A DNA stretch of 64,000 bases from Agarilytica rhodophyticola (GCF_002157225.2 NZ_CP020038.1:744001-808000), one strand, 5' to 3'. Positions 8,910-19,283 are shown, numbered from the stretch's first letter. Numbers and translations are program-made. Notes: generated by a model not told the origin, from the sequence alone.

Positions 8910-9683
8910 ATGGCACTGGCAAAACGAATTATTCCTTGTCTTGATGTAGATAAAGGACGTGTAGTCAAAGGCGTACAGTTTGTCGATATTCGCGATGCGG
9001 GTGACCCGGTGGAAGTGGCAAAAAAATATAACGAGCAAGGTGCCGATGAAATCACCTTCCTAGATATTACTGCCAGCCACGAAGATCGAGATACGACTAT
9101 TCATACAGTGGAAAAAATTGCCGCTGAGGTATTTATCCCTCTAACTGTGGGTGGGGGCATTCGCGAGCTTAAAGATATTCGCAACATGCTCAATGCTGGC
9201 GCTGACAAGGTATCAATAAATTCTGCGGCGGTACATAACCCTGAATTTGTCCGCAGTGCAGCGCAAAAGTTTGGTTCTCAGTGTATTGTGGTTGCGATCG
9301 ACGCCAAGAAAACTAGCGATGAAGGTGAGGAGGCCCGCTGGGAAATATTTACTCACGGTGGTCGCAAACCTACAGGTATTGATGCTGTTGAATGGGCAGT
9401 AAAAATGGCTGACTACGGTGCGGGTGAGATTTTACTGACGAGTATGGATAAAGACGGTACCAAAGATGGCTTTGATCTAGGCCTTACTTCTGCCATTGCC
9501 CAAGCAGTTAATATTCCGGTTATTGCTTCAGGTGGCGTGGGTAATCTTGAGCATTTGGTAGATGGTGTCGCTAAAGCTGGAGCCGATGCTGTGCTAGCTG
9601 CGAGTATTTTTCATTTTGGTGAATACACAGTTCCAGAAGCCAAGGCCTTCATGGCAGAACGTGGAATAGAGGTAAGGCTTTAA
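8910..9683 (+). CDS. hisF: Imidazole glycerol phosphate synthase, cyclase subunit
   Basis: HisF joins ammonia from HisH with PRFAR to give imidazole-glycerol phosphate and AICAR. The 257-residue TIM barrel shows the two catalytic aspartates in [16 protein letters not shown] near residue 11 and VVAIDAKK near residue 130, and phosphate loops TVGGGIRE and VIASGGVGN. Length and start are standard. It closes the his run. Confidence 0.97.
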   Translation: MALAKRIIPCLDVDKGRVVKGVQFVDIRDAGDPVEVAKKYNEQGADEITFLDITASHEDRDTTIHTVEKIAAEVFIPLTVGGGIRELKDIRNMLNAGADKVSINSAAVHNPEFVRSAAQKFGSQCIVVAIDAKKTSDEGEEARWEIFTHGGRKPTGIDAVEWAVKMADYGAGEILLTSMDKDGTKDGFDLGLTSAIAQAVNIPVIASGGVGNLEHLVDGVAKAGADAVLAASIFHFGEYTVPEAKAFMAERGIEVRL

Positions 9684-9839
9684 TCTTTTTAGAAGGACAA
9701 ATCGTAAGAAAATACGTTATAGGCTAGTTTTTTGTTTATTTAACGAGGTATAAAAGCTTACAACTTTATGGGGCGACTAAATTGATTGTTTCGCCCCTAA
9801 GCATCGGTTTTCATGGCTATATTTTGGCTCGAAAGACAA

Positions 9840-10064
9840 TTATGCGGCTGCCCGCCCGTATCTTTCCAGAGTTTTTACAACACCCGGCTCTGCATGGATA
9901 ATGAAATCTATAAAATCACTTACACCTGCTTCGGCCTCACCTAAGCTGTCGAAAGGTCCGATATCGACACCTTCGCGTGTGTTGTAGTACCAATAATCTG
10001 ATTTTTTGAAAAATCTTTTTGATCTTTCTGGACATTGTAGCCCCTGTTCGCCGGTTCTATTCAT
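9840..10064 (-). CDS. Small DUF6316-like protein
   Basis: A 74-residue soluble protein with the conserved-looking core RSKRFFKKSDYWYYNTREG followed by DIGPFDSLGEAEAGVSDFIDFI. It resembles the small gammaproteobacterial DUF6316 family, recalled from memory, whose function is unknown. It has no signal peptide and no Cys pairs in a motif. It stands alone, convergent with hisF. Confidence 0.6.
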   Translation of the reverse strand: MNRTGEQGLQCPERSKRFFKKSDYWYYNTREGVDIGPFDSLGEAEAGVSDFIDFIIHAEPGVVKTLERYGRAAA

Positions 10065-10422
10065 GGCTCTAAACCCTCTTAAATTACGATCCTTAGTTTT
10101 TCGGCACTTCTATATTAGTAGCACCTTTTTAACACCTCTGGCAAAGTCGCTTCTGTTTACTCTCTATGAGTTTTTCAGCGTATGATTTATCAGTTTGTCG
10201 CGATAAAACGCTTAAAACGACAATGCGTGAACAAAGTATAGTCCGTTTGTTTACCGATGCCTATATAAAGCGGGCGAAATTGTGATCTTTTTTGGCGTAT
10301 ATTTCAACCGTTATGTACAAGTAATTACAAAACATACTTAATAGGCTATTGATTTGAGCGTTTATATTGGAGAAAGTTCTTAGGGCTATTTCACATTAAG
10401 GCAATATTTGTGTGAAATGCTT
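10065..10422. other. Intergenic stretch between two minus-strand genes
   Basis: No open frame with a ribosome binding site was seen. The region must contain the promoter of the small DUF6316-like gene and the 3' end of the yibQ transcript. No clear terminator or operator stood out. Confidence 0.4.
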
Positions 10423-11199
10423 CTAAGTTTTGTGACTTTCTTTAAGTAGTTTGGAAACGCTTACCAACTCAATGCCTTGCTTTGCGAATTCAGGTAGTAC
10501 TTTGCGCAGTGCTTCGAGGGTTTCAGGGTATGGATGGCCGATGGCGATGGCGTCGCCACGTTTTAGGGCAATTTTTCTAAGCTTTTCTAACTGTACTTGA
10601 ATCTGTTCTGGATCTTTTTCGTTATCCAGAAAAATGTCTCGTGAACGATTGGCGATTTGCGCATGCTGAGCTGCCTTACCGGCTTGGCTATTGGCGATAG
10701 TGCGGCTGTCTATGAAGTAAAGGGCACGACGTGAAAGAAAAGCCATTACCCAATCCATGCGAGGTCTATTTTGAGTAAGCTTACTACCACCATGGTTGTT
10801 AAGTCCTTTGACAAAGGGGATGTCGTCCACCATTTTTTCCATGGTGGTAATGAACTCAGACTCCTTCATTGACGTGTCCAACCCTCTTTCCCATTTCACT
10901 TGGGCAAGGGTTTCCATTGGCGCGTGAAGCATAATTTCCTTTTGGTTGCGGTGCGCAAGGTGAGCAATCTTTTTACCGTAAGGGGTAAATGGAATCACTG
11001 AAAAAGTAATATCGAAGGGAATGGCAGCGAGCTTACGACCTTCTGCCATCGTGTAACCAAGGTCATCGATAATAATTGCGACCTTGGCGCGCATAGCTGC
11101 CTCGGGATAGCTTTCTACAAGGTCTTCGGCTGTTGTGGTGCATGATATAAATAACAATAAACTCAAAAATGCCCGAGTCATTTTTGCGTAATTAATCAT
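10423..11199 (-). CDS. Divergent polysaccharide deacetylase family protein (YibQ type)
   Basis: The 258-residue protein opens with a signal peptide (about residues 1-24, FLSLLLFISCTTTAEDL; the Cys could also make it a lipoprotein). It continues with VAIIIDDLGYTMAEGRKL, the NodB-like first metal motif of the YibQ/DUF610 family. EIMLHAPMET, GLNNHGGSKLTQ and AIGHPYPETL are further family motifs. It is expected in the periplasm. The family substrate is not established. The start overlaps the stop of ctpA by four bases, so the two are translationally coupled, and order gpmI-envC-ctpA-yibQ is common in related bacteria. Confidence 0.88.
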   Translation of the reverse strand: MINYAKMTRAFLSLLLFISCTTTAEDLVESYPEAAMRAKVAIIIDDLGYTMAEGRKLAAIPFDITFSVIPFTPYGKKIAHLAHRNQKEIMLHAPMETLAQVKWERGLDTSMKESEFITTMEKMVDDIPFVKGLNNHGGSKLTQNRPRMDWVMAFLSRRALYFIDSRTIANSQAGKAAQHAQIANRSRDIFLDNEKDPEQIQVQLEKLRKIALKRGDAIAIGHPYPETLEALRKVLPEFAKQGIELVSVSKLLKESHKT

Positions 11200-12581
11200 T
11201 TTTGCTTGCTGGCTACCTTATTATTGGGTATCTCTTTTTTTTCTTTTTGCTTAAGTAAATTCAAACCGCGCAGCATTGTTATCGCTTCGTAAAGCTGGCT
11301 GTCGGTATTCTGCAAATCTGTGTTGCTCGACGACTTGCTTTTTTTCTTGGTATTTTTCTCATTTTTAGACGCATTTTCCAAATGCCCACTTAAGCCCGCC
11401 TCAGAGATACTTGATCTTGGCTTTACTGCGGTTACTCGCACACGTTCGACCTGAATGTCCGGTTCTATGCCCTCTGCCTGAATGGAGCGCCCATTGGGTG
11501 TGAAGTATAGTGCGGTAGTAAGCTTTAAAGCACGATCATTAGTTACCTGAATAATAGATTGTACTGAGCCTTTACCGAAGCTGCGTGTGCCGAGTATCAG
11601 CGCGCGGCCATGATCTTGTAGCGCACCTGCCACAATTTCCGATGCAGAAGCAGAACCATCATTGATCAATACAACAATGGGCATCCCTTTTGATATATCT
11701 CCCGGCGAAGCCTCGTAGCGTGAGTTGGAGTCCGGCAGCCTACCTTCTGTGTAGACTATAAGCCCTTCTTCTAAGAAATGATCGACCACGTCGACAGATG
11801 CCTGTAATACACCACCAGGATTATTCCTAAGGTCTAGAATAATGCCGCCAAGATCGGGTTCTTTTGACATGAGCTTGGCGAATTCTTTGGCTACATCATC
11901 GCCAGTGTGCAATTGGAACTGAGCGATACGGATGTAACCGATCTGTTCAGTTTTTATCTCTGAGCGGACACTTCTAACTTTTACAGTATCTCTCGTAAGA
12001 GTGAGATCTATCGGTTTATCGACACCTTCACGCACAATGGTAATAGTAACGTCACTACCTTTGGGGCCCCGCATCTTCTCGACAGCTTTATCCAAAGCCA
12101 GCCCTTTCACCGAAACACCATCTAATTTTATGATTAAGTCACCCGCTTCAACGCCACCTCTGGCCGCAGGAGTATCGTCGATTGGCGCGATGACTTTAAC
12201 GAAGCCATCTTCGATACCGACCTCGATTCCCAGGCCACCGAATTCACCCGTGGTATTGACTTGTAAATCCTCAAATGATGAAGCATCTAAGTAGGTAGAA
12301 TGAGGGTCGAGTTCATCTAACATGCCACGAATGGCATGTTCTAATAATGTGCGGTCATCAATTTCTTTAACGTAGGCATTGCGAATTTGGTCGTAAGCTT
12401 TGGTAAAGACGCGAAGGTCTTCTAGTGGTAAAACGCTTAAGGGTTTTGATCCATTTTCAGTTTCTTGCTTGCTATCTTGTGCAAAACCAGCGGGACTTAC
12501 CCCTGAGACGAACAGCCCCACAACAAGGGGGAGCCCTACAAAAGAAGTTATTTTGCACCAACGAGCTACGACGTTCACCAA
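11196..12581 (-). CDS. ctpA: Carboxy-terminal processing protease (S41 family)
   Basis: A signal peptide (about residues 1-35, ending AGFAQ) is followed by an S41 N-terminal region, a PDZ domain at about 105-190 (GFVKVIAPIDDTPAARGGVEAGDLIIKLDG, seen as the loop before PKGSDVTI) and the peptidase domain. The Ser is in NDGSASASEIVAGAL and the catalytic Lys in LGTRSFGKGSVQSII, as in CtpA/Prc-like serine proteases. It probably acts in the periplasm on peptidoglycan-related proteins. The C-terminal 60 residues are rich in Lys, Ser and Asn and are low in complexity. It lies between envC and yibQ. Confidence 0.93.
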   Translation of the reverse strand: MVNVVARWCKITSFVGLPLVVGLFVSGVSPAGFAQDSKQETENGSKPLSVLPLEDLRVFTKAYDQIRNAYVKEIDDRTLLEHAIRGMLDELDPHSTYLDASSFEDLQVNTTGEFGGLGIEVGIEDGFVKVIAPIDDTPAARGGVEAGDLIIKLDGVSVKGLALDKAVEKMRGPKGSDVTITIVREGVDKPIDLTLTRDTVKVRSVRSEIKTEQIGYIRIAQFQLHTGDDVAKEFAKLMSKEPDLGGIILDLRNNPGGVLQASVDVVDHFLEEGLIVYTEGRLPDSNSRYEASPGDISKGMPIVVLINDGSASASEIVAGALQDHGRALILGTRSFGKGSVQSIIQVTNDRALKLTTALYFTPNGRSIQAEGIEPDIQVERVRVTAVKPRSSISEAGLSGHLENASKNEKNTKKKSKSSSNTDLQNTDSQLYEAITMLRGLNLLKQKEKKEIPNNKVASKQK

Positions 12582-12674
12582 GTAAATCTCCTAACAGTAT
12601 ATATTTAGTTGTGATGAGGATTTTGTTAAAAAGTTTCTTATTTTATTTGCCATGAAAAGATTTCTAGCTTCTAT

Positions 12675-12720
12675 TTCATGTTCATGCTCATGCTCATGTA
12701 ATTCATGTCATGCAATGCAT
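12675..12720. repeat. Short YTCATG tandem repeat
   Basis: Four tandem hexamers (TTCATG, TTCATG, CTCATG, CTCATG) at 12675-12698 are followed by more spaced CATG words up to 12720, in the envC-ctpA gap. The repeat number may vary by slippage. No function is evident. Confidence 0.6.
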
Positions 12721-12743
12721 ACTACTGAGCTTAATCCGCTAGA

Positions 12744-13922
12744 CTAAGCTCTTCTCAACCAGCGTTGTGGGTTTGTTGGTTTTCCTTTATAGCGTAGTTC
12801 AAAGTAAAGAGCTGTATCTTTTTGTCCACCGCTGTTGCCGACTGATGCAATGACATCGCCGCCTTCAACCCACTCACCCAACTCTTTAAACAGAGCTCTA
12901 TTATGAGCGTAAAGGCTCATAAAACCTGCGCCGTGGTCGACAATAATCAGTAAACCATGGCCGCGTAAATAATCAGAAAATACTACTCTACCGTAGTGCA
13001 CTGAACGCACGGGATCACCTTCTTTTGATGATATGAGTAGACCTTCCCAGCGCATTTTATTGGCGATGCGGTTTGAGCCAAAGCGCCGTAAAACCTTACC
13101 CTTGGTAGGCCATGGCAGTTTGCCTTTGAGGCTGGAAAAAACTTCTGAGCCTTTGCGCTGTTTGATATCTGCAATATTTTCAATCACCTTAGACAACAGT
13201 TTTTCCAGTTGGCGTCTATCCTCCAGCAAATTATTCAGCTGTTGCCCCTGATTGCTGATTCGCGAATTCAGTTTGGCGAGCATTTGCTTACGTTGAGATT
13301 GGGCTATTTCAAGAGCCTGCTTTTGTTTTTCCAGTAAAGATAAGTCCGATTCGATAAGTTGTGTCTGACGGCTAATTTCTGGTTCGATTTTGTTGATACG
13401 CTCGATGGTTTTTATATAGCGTGCAATTTTTTCCGTCCGAGCTGTCATCAAGTAGTCATAGTATTTTAAGTTACGAGATACTTTTGTCGGATCTTCTTGG
13501 TTGAGCAGCAGGCGCAAGTTGCCGCGATCCCCCAAACGATAGGCTGCATTAACATAGTCTCCAACAATACCTTCTTGCTGGCCTTTTTCTTGGTTTAACT
13601 GGCTTCGTTCATCGCGGAGGTTATCTAGTTTTTCACGTCGATCTTGCAATTTTTTTTCAATCGACTTGGCTTTTTTACTGAGATCGTTGATGTTTTTTTC
13701 TGTATTTTCTAGAGATTTGCTAACTTCATCTCGACTACTTTTAGTGGCATTGAGCTCTTTTTTAAGCTTGAGAATCGTTTGTTTTAGTTGTTCTAACTGT
13801 TTTTCTTTCTCAGAGTCATTGGCGATGCTTGAGTTAGCAAAAATAATGACTAAACACGCAACCACGATAGCTAATTTTGATCTTAGCTTATAGAAGGTGT
13901 TGATCTGTCGCATGTTATGCAA
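12744..13922 (-). CDS. envC: Murein hydrolase activator EnvC
   Basis: A signal peptide at about residues 12-34 precedes a long coiled coil (about 36-250, rich in Glu, Lys, Gln and Leu) and a C-terminal LytM/M23 domain (about 275-390). In LytM the zinc ligands appear incomplete: the usual HFELR site reads LYFELRYKG. This is the pattern of EnvC, which activates amidases AmiA/AmiB at the septum rather than cutting peptidoglycan itself. It is preceded by gpmI and followed by ctpA, the conserved order. Confidence 0.92.
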   Translation of the reverse strand: MHNMRQINTFYKLRSKLAIVVACLVIIFANSSIANDSEKEKQLEQLKQTILKLKKELNATKSSRDEVSKSLENTEKNINDLSKKAKSIEKKLQDRREKLDNLRDERSQLNQEKGQQEGIVGDYVNAAYRLGDRGNLRLLLNQEDPTKVSRNLKYYDYLMTARTEKIARYIKTIERINKIEPEISRQTQLIESDLSLLEKQKQALEIAQSQRKQMLAKLNSRISNQGQQLNNLLEDRRQLEKLLSKVIENIADIKQRKGSEVFSSLKGKLPWPTKGKVLRRFGSNRIANKMRWEGLLISSKEGDPVRSVHYGRVVFSDYLRGHGLLIIVDHGAGFMSLYAHNRALFKELGEWVEGGDVIASVGNSGGQKDTALYFELRYKGKPTNPQRWLRRA

Positions 13923-14048
13923 ATACTCCCAAAGTATCGGAGATTACAGGGCTTTTAATTTACGGGCGCTTATACTGATAATAGCGTGACAAGAGCAAAA
14001 AAAAAATGCCGATGCTGGTATTACAGCAAGTATCTTGAGCTTATTAGG

Positions 14049-14104
14049 GCTTGTTCACAATAAACAACATTGTGATGCACTACGTATTGCTAGTGTGAAC
14101 AAGC
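14049..14104. repeat. Nested inverted-repeat element between gpmI and envC
   Basis: GCTTGTTCACA (14049-14059) pairs perfectly with TGTGAACAAGC (14094-14104). Inside lie smaller pairs (CACAAT with ATTGTG, CACTA with TAGTG), giving a branched cruciform-like structure without a following T tract. It may be a REP/MITE-like element or a transcription or mRNA-end structure. Confidence 0.55.
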
Positions 14105-14133
14105 TTCTCTGTTTTCGTTAGAGTGTTTTCTGC

Positions 14134-15681
14134 TTATTTCTCGATCAGAAGGCTTCTGCCTGTCATATCTGCTGGTTGTTCGACTTGCATCATATCAAGC
14201 ATGGTCGGAGCAATATCTGCCAGACTGCCGCCTTCGCTCAGACTTATGTTTTTGTCGCCAACGTAAGCTAGGGGCACAGGCAAGGTGGTGTGCTGGGTGT
14301 GCACTTGTCCAGATGCCTCATCGAACATTTCTTCAACATTGCCGTGATCCGCTGTCACTAGCGCTTCGCCCCCTACCTTTTTCAACGCCGCAAATACTTT
14401 TGCGAGACATTCGTCTACGGTTTCAACGGCTTTGACTGCAGCTTCGTAGTTGCCGGTATGACCCACTTGGTCGCAATTGGCGTAGTTACAAATAATGGCA
14501 TCATATTTTTCAGACTCTATTGCTGCAACCAATTTATCCGTCACTTCATATGCGCTCATTTCTGGTTTGAGGTCATAGGTTTCTACTTTTGGAGAAGGAA
14601 CGAGAATACGTTCTTCACCCTCATATTCTGTTTCTTGGCCGCCGCTGAAAAAGAAGGTGACGTGGGCATATTTCTCTGTTTCAGCGATGCGTAGTTGCTG
14701 GCGTTTATTGTTGGCAAGCACTTCACCAAAAGAATTGACGATATCGATAGGAGGATAGGCACAGCTGGTATCAATATCTGCTGAGTATTCAGTGGTCATA
14801 ACAAAATCGCTAAGAGCGGGTCGCTTTGCTCGAACGAAGCCATCAAAATTGTCGTCGACGAAAGTATTGGTAATTTGCCTAGCTCTATCGGGACGGAAGT
14901 TCATAAAAATTACAGAGTCGCCGTCTTCCATGGTAATACCTTTCCCTTGAGGATCAGCAATAGCGGTTGGGCTTACAAATTCATCGTTTTCATCTCTTTC
15001 ATAAGCTGCCTCTAACGCTTCCAACACGGAAGCAGAGCTATATTCGGCTTTTGCTTCGGTTAGGAGTTCGTAGCAGGCTTGAACCCTTTCCCATCTGTTA
15101 TCGCGGTCAAGAGCGAAGAAACGACCGCAGATGCTGGCAATCTGACCGCTGCCTAAGCTAGCGAAAGCCTCTTCAGCTCTTTGCAATGGGGCTTTGGCAC
15201 TGCGAGGCGGGCAGTCGCGACCATCTAGAAATGCGTGCAAATACACTTTTTTGGCGCCGCGTTTTACTGCCAATTCCATCATCGCAATAATATGATCTTC
15301 GTGGCTGTGCACACCACCCGGTGATAGCAGCCCCATGATATGTACGGCCTTATCTTTTTCTATGGCAGCATCTACGGCTTTGCAATAAGCCGAGTTTTCA
15401 AAAAAGTCACCATCAGCTATAGACTTATTGATACGAGTAAAATTTTGGTAGACCACTCGTCCGGCCCCCAAGGTCATATGCCCCACTTCCGAATTGCCCA
15501 TCTGTCCATCTGGCAAACCCACATGAGCCCCTGAGGTGCCAATAGTGGTAACTGGTGCATTTTCCCATATGTTTTGCCACGTAGGGGCTTTGGCGCCGGC
15601 AATTGCATTGTGCTTGTTGTTTTCGGAGTAACCAAAGCCGTCGATAATGATGAGTGCTACAGGTCTTTTTACATCAGTCAT
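14134..15681 (-). CDS. gpmI: 2,3-bisphosphoglycerate-independent phosphoglycerate mutase
   Basis: GpmI interconverts 3- and 2-phosphoglycerate in glycolysis and gluconeogenesis, using two manganese ions and a phosphoserine intermediate. The 515-residue protein is of family length. Visible motifs: [14 protein letters not shown] with metal Asp14, [18 protein letters not shown] with nucleophile Ser64, [30 protein letters not shown], and the second metal site [13 protein letters not shown] plus [10 protein letters not shown]. Confidence 0.97.
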   Translation of the reverse strand: MTDVKRPVALIIIDGFGYSENNKHNAIAGAKAPTWQNIWENAPVTTIGTSGAHVGLPDGQMGNSEVGHMTLGAGRVVYQNFTRINKSIADGDFFENSAYCKAVDAAIEKDKAVHIMGLLSPGGVHSHEDHIIAMMELAVKRGAKKVYLHAFLDGRDCPPRSAKAPLQRAEEAFASLGSGQIASICGRFFALDRDNRWERVQACYELLTEAKAEYSSASVLEALEAAYERDENDEFVSPTAIADPQGKGITMEDGDSVIFMNFRPDRARQITNTFVDDNFDGFVRAKRPALSDFVMTTEYSADIDTSCAYPPIDIVNSFGEVLANNKRQQLRIAETEKYAHVTFFFSGGQETEYEGEERILVPSPKVETYDLKPEMSAYEVTDKLVAAIESEKYDAIICNYANCDQVGHTGNYEAAVKAVETVDECLAKVFAALKKVGGEALVTADHGNVEEMFDEASGQVHTQHTTLPVPLAYVGDKNISLSEGGSLADIAPTMLDMMQVEQPADMTGRSLLIEK

Positions 15682-15894
15682 AACAGAGAGATCCAGTTAG
15701 TTTTAATACAGTGTGTATTTACTTTGCGTAGTAACTACTTGAAAAGGGCAAATAGACTCGGGCTATATTAAAATATTAATCATACAATATATATGTTTAA
15801 TTAGCTGCCAAGCCTTATTTTACGCGTTTTAGTTGCTTTGCAGCAATGTGGACGCGATAAATTTATGCTTATCAGCATTACACAACATTTTAGT

Positions 15895-15911
15895 AAGGGT
15901 CAGGTCTGATT
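15895..15911 (+). repeat. 17-base AAGGGTCAGGTCTGATT word (copy 1)
   Basis: This word overlaps the stop codon of the GGDEF/EAL gene. A related word with 14 of 17 identical bases lies at 22490-22506. Both contain a CAG-RY-CTG palindromic core and resemble words often seen at the ends of REP-associated transposase genes in gammaproteobacteria (from memory). They may be remnants of such elements. Confidence 0.4.
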
Positions 15912-18590
15912 GGTTGGTGGGAGTAAGAGGGAGTTATTATCGCCAGTACTTTTTAGTAATTTCATGGCTCTTTGTGCATCGATTGGTCGTCCGAAGTAGT
16001 ATCCCTGAGCATAGTCACAGCCTCTTTGTTTGAGTAATTCATAGGTATCTTCGGTTTCTATACCTTCGGCCACTACCTTTAAATCTAGCGCATGTGCAAG
16101 CTCAATGATTGTCTCCACTACCACTCGGTTGCTATTGGAGTCTGAGACCAAAAAACTTCTGTCGATCTTAAGCTCATTCAGTGGCAATCTAGTGAGATAG
16201 GCAAGAGATGAATGACCAGTGCCGAAGTCATCTATGGATATCGGACAGCCCATGGCACTGAATTTTGAAATAATCTCCATCGCTTGATTAGGATTAGTCA
16301 TAGCTGCATTTTCGGTAATTTCTAGTTTTATCCGAGAAGGAGGCAGCTTATGCTGTTGCAGTAATGCCGAAAGTTGATCGGGTAGTTCGGGACTTGTGAA
16401 TACGCGAGGGGAAAGATTCACTGAAATTGGCAGAGAAAAACCCTCTGCTTCAAATTTGACACTTTGTCTGCAGGCTTCGCTCAGTACCCAGTGTGTTAGC
16501 GGTCCAATATGTCGACTCTTTTCTGCATGGGGAATAAACATATTGGGTGGTATTTTTCCTCGTACCGGATGAACCCATCGGATTAAGGCCTCAAACCCAT
16601 TCAAAATTTTGGTCTTCACATCGACTATGGGTTGGTAGTGCAGTACTAGTTCTTGCTTGGTAATAGCCAATTCTAATTCATTGATCAGTTCTGCGAATTC
16701 TTGCTCTTGTAAATTTTTATCCGGACAAAAAATGCTATATCCCTTATCGCTTCGCTTCGCGTTGTACATTGCTATATCTGCAAATTTGAAAAGCTGTTCA
16801 CTTGTCACCGCATGATCAGGGTATAAGGCAATACCGATATTGGCGTTAGGCATGATTTGACTACCATCTTGCAAAACAATAGGTTTATCCAGACGGCTGA
16901 TCAATTGCTGCATGATGGTATCGATGGCCCTATGTTTGTCTGTATCAGATAAAAGTGCTGCAAATTCATCGCCTCCCATGCGAGCTAAGGTATCGGTACC
17001 TCTGAGCCCCTCAGCAAAGCGTTTACTGATTTCTACAAGAACAAGATCTCCTGCGTCGTGACCGTAGTTGTCGTTAATAAGTTTGAATTTAGTGAGGTCG
17101 ATACTGGCGACTGCAAAACATCGGCTTTCTCGCTCTGATAATTGGATGAGTTGTTCAAGCCGGTCGTTAAAAAGCGTTCGATTGGGAAGTTGAGTCAATG
17201 GGTCATGCACTGCTAAATGTTTGAGCTCTGCATTAACATCGGCCAGCTCGCGGGTACGCTCATCTACCCGCTCTTCTAACAGTTCGTTTTGTTGCTCGAT
17301 CACTTCGCGCTGATTTAAGTTGGTAAGTGTGTTGCTGATCATGACCGAGACGACTTGCAAGACACTTTTAGTTTCCTTGGTTAACTGCAAATCACCGGTT
17401 AACCGATCGATATTTAGAGGGCCAAAGAAACGTATTTGTTTACCTTCAAAGCCGGCCGCCAAAATTGGCAGCACTAGTGTTGCAACTTCTTCCTTAACAA
17501 GTGAGTGAATCTGATCTGCAACCGACGGGTGTTGATACGTGATATTGCGGTCATGTGTCTTAGTATCGGGTAAATCGTCATTGTCAGCAGAATGTTTTAT
17601 GGCAAATGCTGGTAATTCACTCTTGGGTAACGAGCTCCAAAATACTTTATTATTTTTGTCTGCGACAATGGCAAACTGACAACCAAAGAGTGTTTTGAGG
17701 TAGCGCTCTACATATTCAAAGACTTGTTTTGTTGTAGTCGATTGAGACAGCTTTATCGCCATCTCGTTAATACAATACAAGTTGTCGATTTTCTCCAGGA
17801 TAGAATTTTGCATTCCCAGGAAGCTTTTAGCTAAGGTCGAAATTTCATCGTTTTTATCAGGATCAGCGAGCAGTTTTAGTTGCGATATATTGTAAGGCTG
17901 GCGGTGAAGTTTATCACTTTTGCTGAGTGCTTCGGTTGCATTGGCCAGATCAGTTAATGGCTTTGCTACCACATTATTGGCAAAGTATAGGAATATAAGC
18001 CAGAGAGCGAATGTTTTAATCAGAGCAATTGATATAATAATAACGAAGCTTTTCTTAAATCGCTGAAATACAGCAGCCTGGTTGGAATATAGGCTCATAA
18101 ATCCTATTAATTCTGGTGCTCCTGTAGATTCTTCAAAGAAAATTGCCAAGGTATATTCGTAGTAGTTATTAGCTGATTCTGGCCGCACAATAACTTTGTC
18201 CTGGGAGACTTCGAGGTTGGAATCGACTGCATTAGTATTACTATTTAAGTATTCTCCGTCATTGTTAACATAAACACCTACTGCGCCTTGTAGGTCATTT
18301 TGTAGGTTGGTGACCTTCGCGCCCGATATGATCTCTATCTTTTTGATTCCCGCTAAAATAAAGGCTATTGAGTCGTTGTCGATATTCCATAATGCTTTAC
18401 CAATGCCATCTTTAAAAGAATTTGCGACACCCTCGAGCTTTACCATAAGCTCTTTTTCGATAGAGTTGTATTCCACATAAAGTTGCCATGATGTCACCAT
18501 GACTGTCACCACTAGGTAGCAGCCGAAAACTGTCCGCAGAAATCGAATACCAATGGATTTGCCAAAATTGAGCCTCAAGAACACCACCAC
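15900..18590 (-). CDS. Membrane GGDEF/EAL dual-domain cyclic-di-GMP protein
   Basis: The 896-residue protein has transmembrane helices at about residues 15-36 and 175-200 enclosing a periplasmic sensor domain. A HAMP-like linker and a GAF-like region (about 270-430) follow. The GGDEF motif is intact at 539-543 (RMGGDEF), and RGTD five residues before it is a product-inhibition (RxxD) site. The EAL domain has EAL at 667-669 (GFEALIRW) and the downstream IDDFGTGHSSLAYL and VAEGIET motifs expected of active phosphodiesterases. Both activities could therefore be present. The signal it senses is unknown. It stands alone. Confidence 0.9.
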   Translation of the reverse strand: MVVFLRLNFGKSIGIRFLRTVFGCYLVVTVMVTSWQLYVEYNSIEKELMVKLEGVANSFKDGIGKALWNIDNDSIAFILAGIKKIEIISGAKVTNLQNDLQGAVGVYVNNDGEYLNSNTNAVDSNLEVSQDKVIVRPESANNYYEYTLAIFFEESTGAPELIGFMSLYSNQAAVFQRFKKSFVIIISIALIKTFALWLIFLYFANNVVAKPLTDLANATEALSKSDKLHRQPYNISQLKLLADPDKNDEISTLAKSFLGMQNSILEKIDNLYCINEMAIKLSQSTTTKQVFEYVERYLKTLFGCQFAIVADKNNKVFWSSLPKSELPAFAIKHSADNDDLPDTKTHDRNITYQHPSVADQIHSLVKEEVATLVLPILAAGFEGKQIRFFGPLNIDRLTGDLQLTKETKSVLQVVSVMISNTLTNLNQREVIEQQNELLEERVDERTRELADVNAELKHLAVHDPLTQLPNRTLFNDRLEQLIQLSERESRCFAVASIDLTKFKLINDNYGHDAGDLVLVEISKRFAEGLRGTDTLARMGGDEFAALLSDTDKHRAIDTIMQQLISRLDKPIVLQDGSQIMPNANIGIALYPDHAVTSEQLFKFADIAMYNAKRSDKGYSIFCPDKNLQEQEFAELINELELAITKQELVLHYQPIVDVKTKILNGFEALIRWVHPVRGKIPPNMFIPHAEKSRHIGPLTHWVLSEACRQSVKFEAEGFSLPISVNLSPRVFTSPELPDQLSALLQQHKLPPSRIKLEITENAAMTNPNQAMEIISKFSAMGCPISIDDFGTGHSSLAYLTRLPLNELKIDRSFLVSDSNSNRVVVETIIELAHALDLKVVAEGIETEDTYELLKQRGCDYAQGYYFGRPIDAQRAMKLLKSTGDNNSLLLPPTNQT

Positions 18591-18859
18591 CTTGCGTCAT
18601 GTTCTAGTTTGGACGATCTTCTAGTAAATTCCCTTTGATTTATGTATACATATATTGCCATTTTCGAGCGACTTTCTGCGAAACCCTATGTCCACTCCGT
18701 ATGGGTGTAAAAACCACACTGAGCAGACCCTGATAATTCAGTTTAGTTAGAGAACCCAACATCCTGCAAATTTGCGTCTATTTAGAGTGGCTCTTATGAC
18801 CAAAAAAAGCTCATTCGTGTATACTCCTGCCTCTTTTATTTGCAGAAGGTTTTTGTTAC

Positions 18860-19270
18860 GTGGATTTCATTGTATTTATGTCCGAGCAATGGTTGTTAGT
18901 TACAATCCTTGCTGTTTTAGTAAGCGGATTAATTGTTGTTGAGGGTAAGCGCGGTGGCGATTCGCTCAGCTTCCACCAGTTGACCACATTGGTTAATCAG
19001 GGCAATGCTGTGGTTGTAGATGTGCGAGAGACAAAAGAGTTTAAAACTGGGCATATCGTGAATGCGCTTAATATTCCCCATTTGAAACTGGGGGATCGCC
19101 TGGGCGAATTGAACAAGCACAAAGAGAAAACCATTATTGTTGTCGATAAAATGGGGCAGCACGCAGGCGCTTCAGGCCGTTTATTGAAAGAGAACGGATT
19201 TAATGTCAACCGTTTGCAAGGTGGTATGTCGGAATGGCAAGCCCAGAATCTGCCAGTGATAAAGAGCTAA
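18860..19270 (+). CDS. Membrane-anchored rhodanese-like protein (YibN type)
   Basis: The 136-residue protein has an N-terminal membrane helix (about 9-26, WLLVTILAVLVSGLIVV) and a rhodanese domain with VVVDVRETKEFKTGHI near residues 50-65 and the CDC25-like end LQGGMSEWQAQNLPV. At the loop where catalytic rhodaneses carry Cys the sequence reads VVDKMGQHAG, with Asp instead of Cys; E. coli YibN (from memory) also has Asp there, so this is probably a family feature. Sulfurtransferase activity is doubtful. It lies 13 bases before grxC, the order seen near secB in many proteobacteria. Confidence 0.8.
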   Translation: MDFIVFMSEQWLLVTILAVLVSGLIVVEGKRGGDSLSFHQLTTLVNQGNAVVVDVRETKEFKTGHIVNALNIPHLKLGDRLGELNKHKEKTIIVVDKMGQHAGASGRLLKENGFNVNRLQGGMSEWQAQNLPVIKS

Positions 19271-19283
19271 GGAATATACCCTA

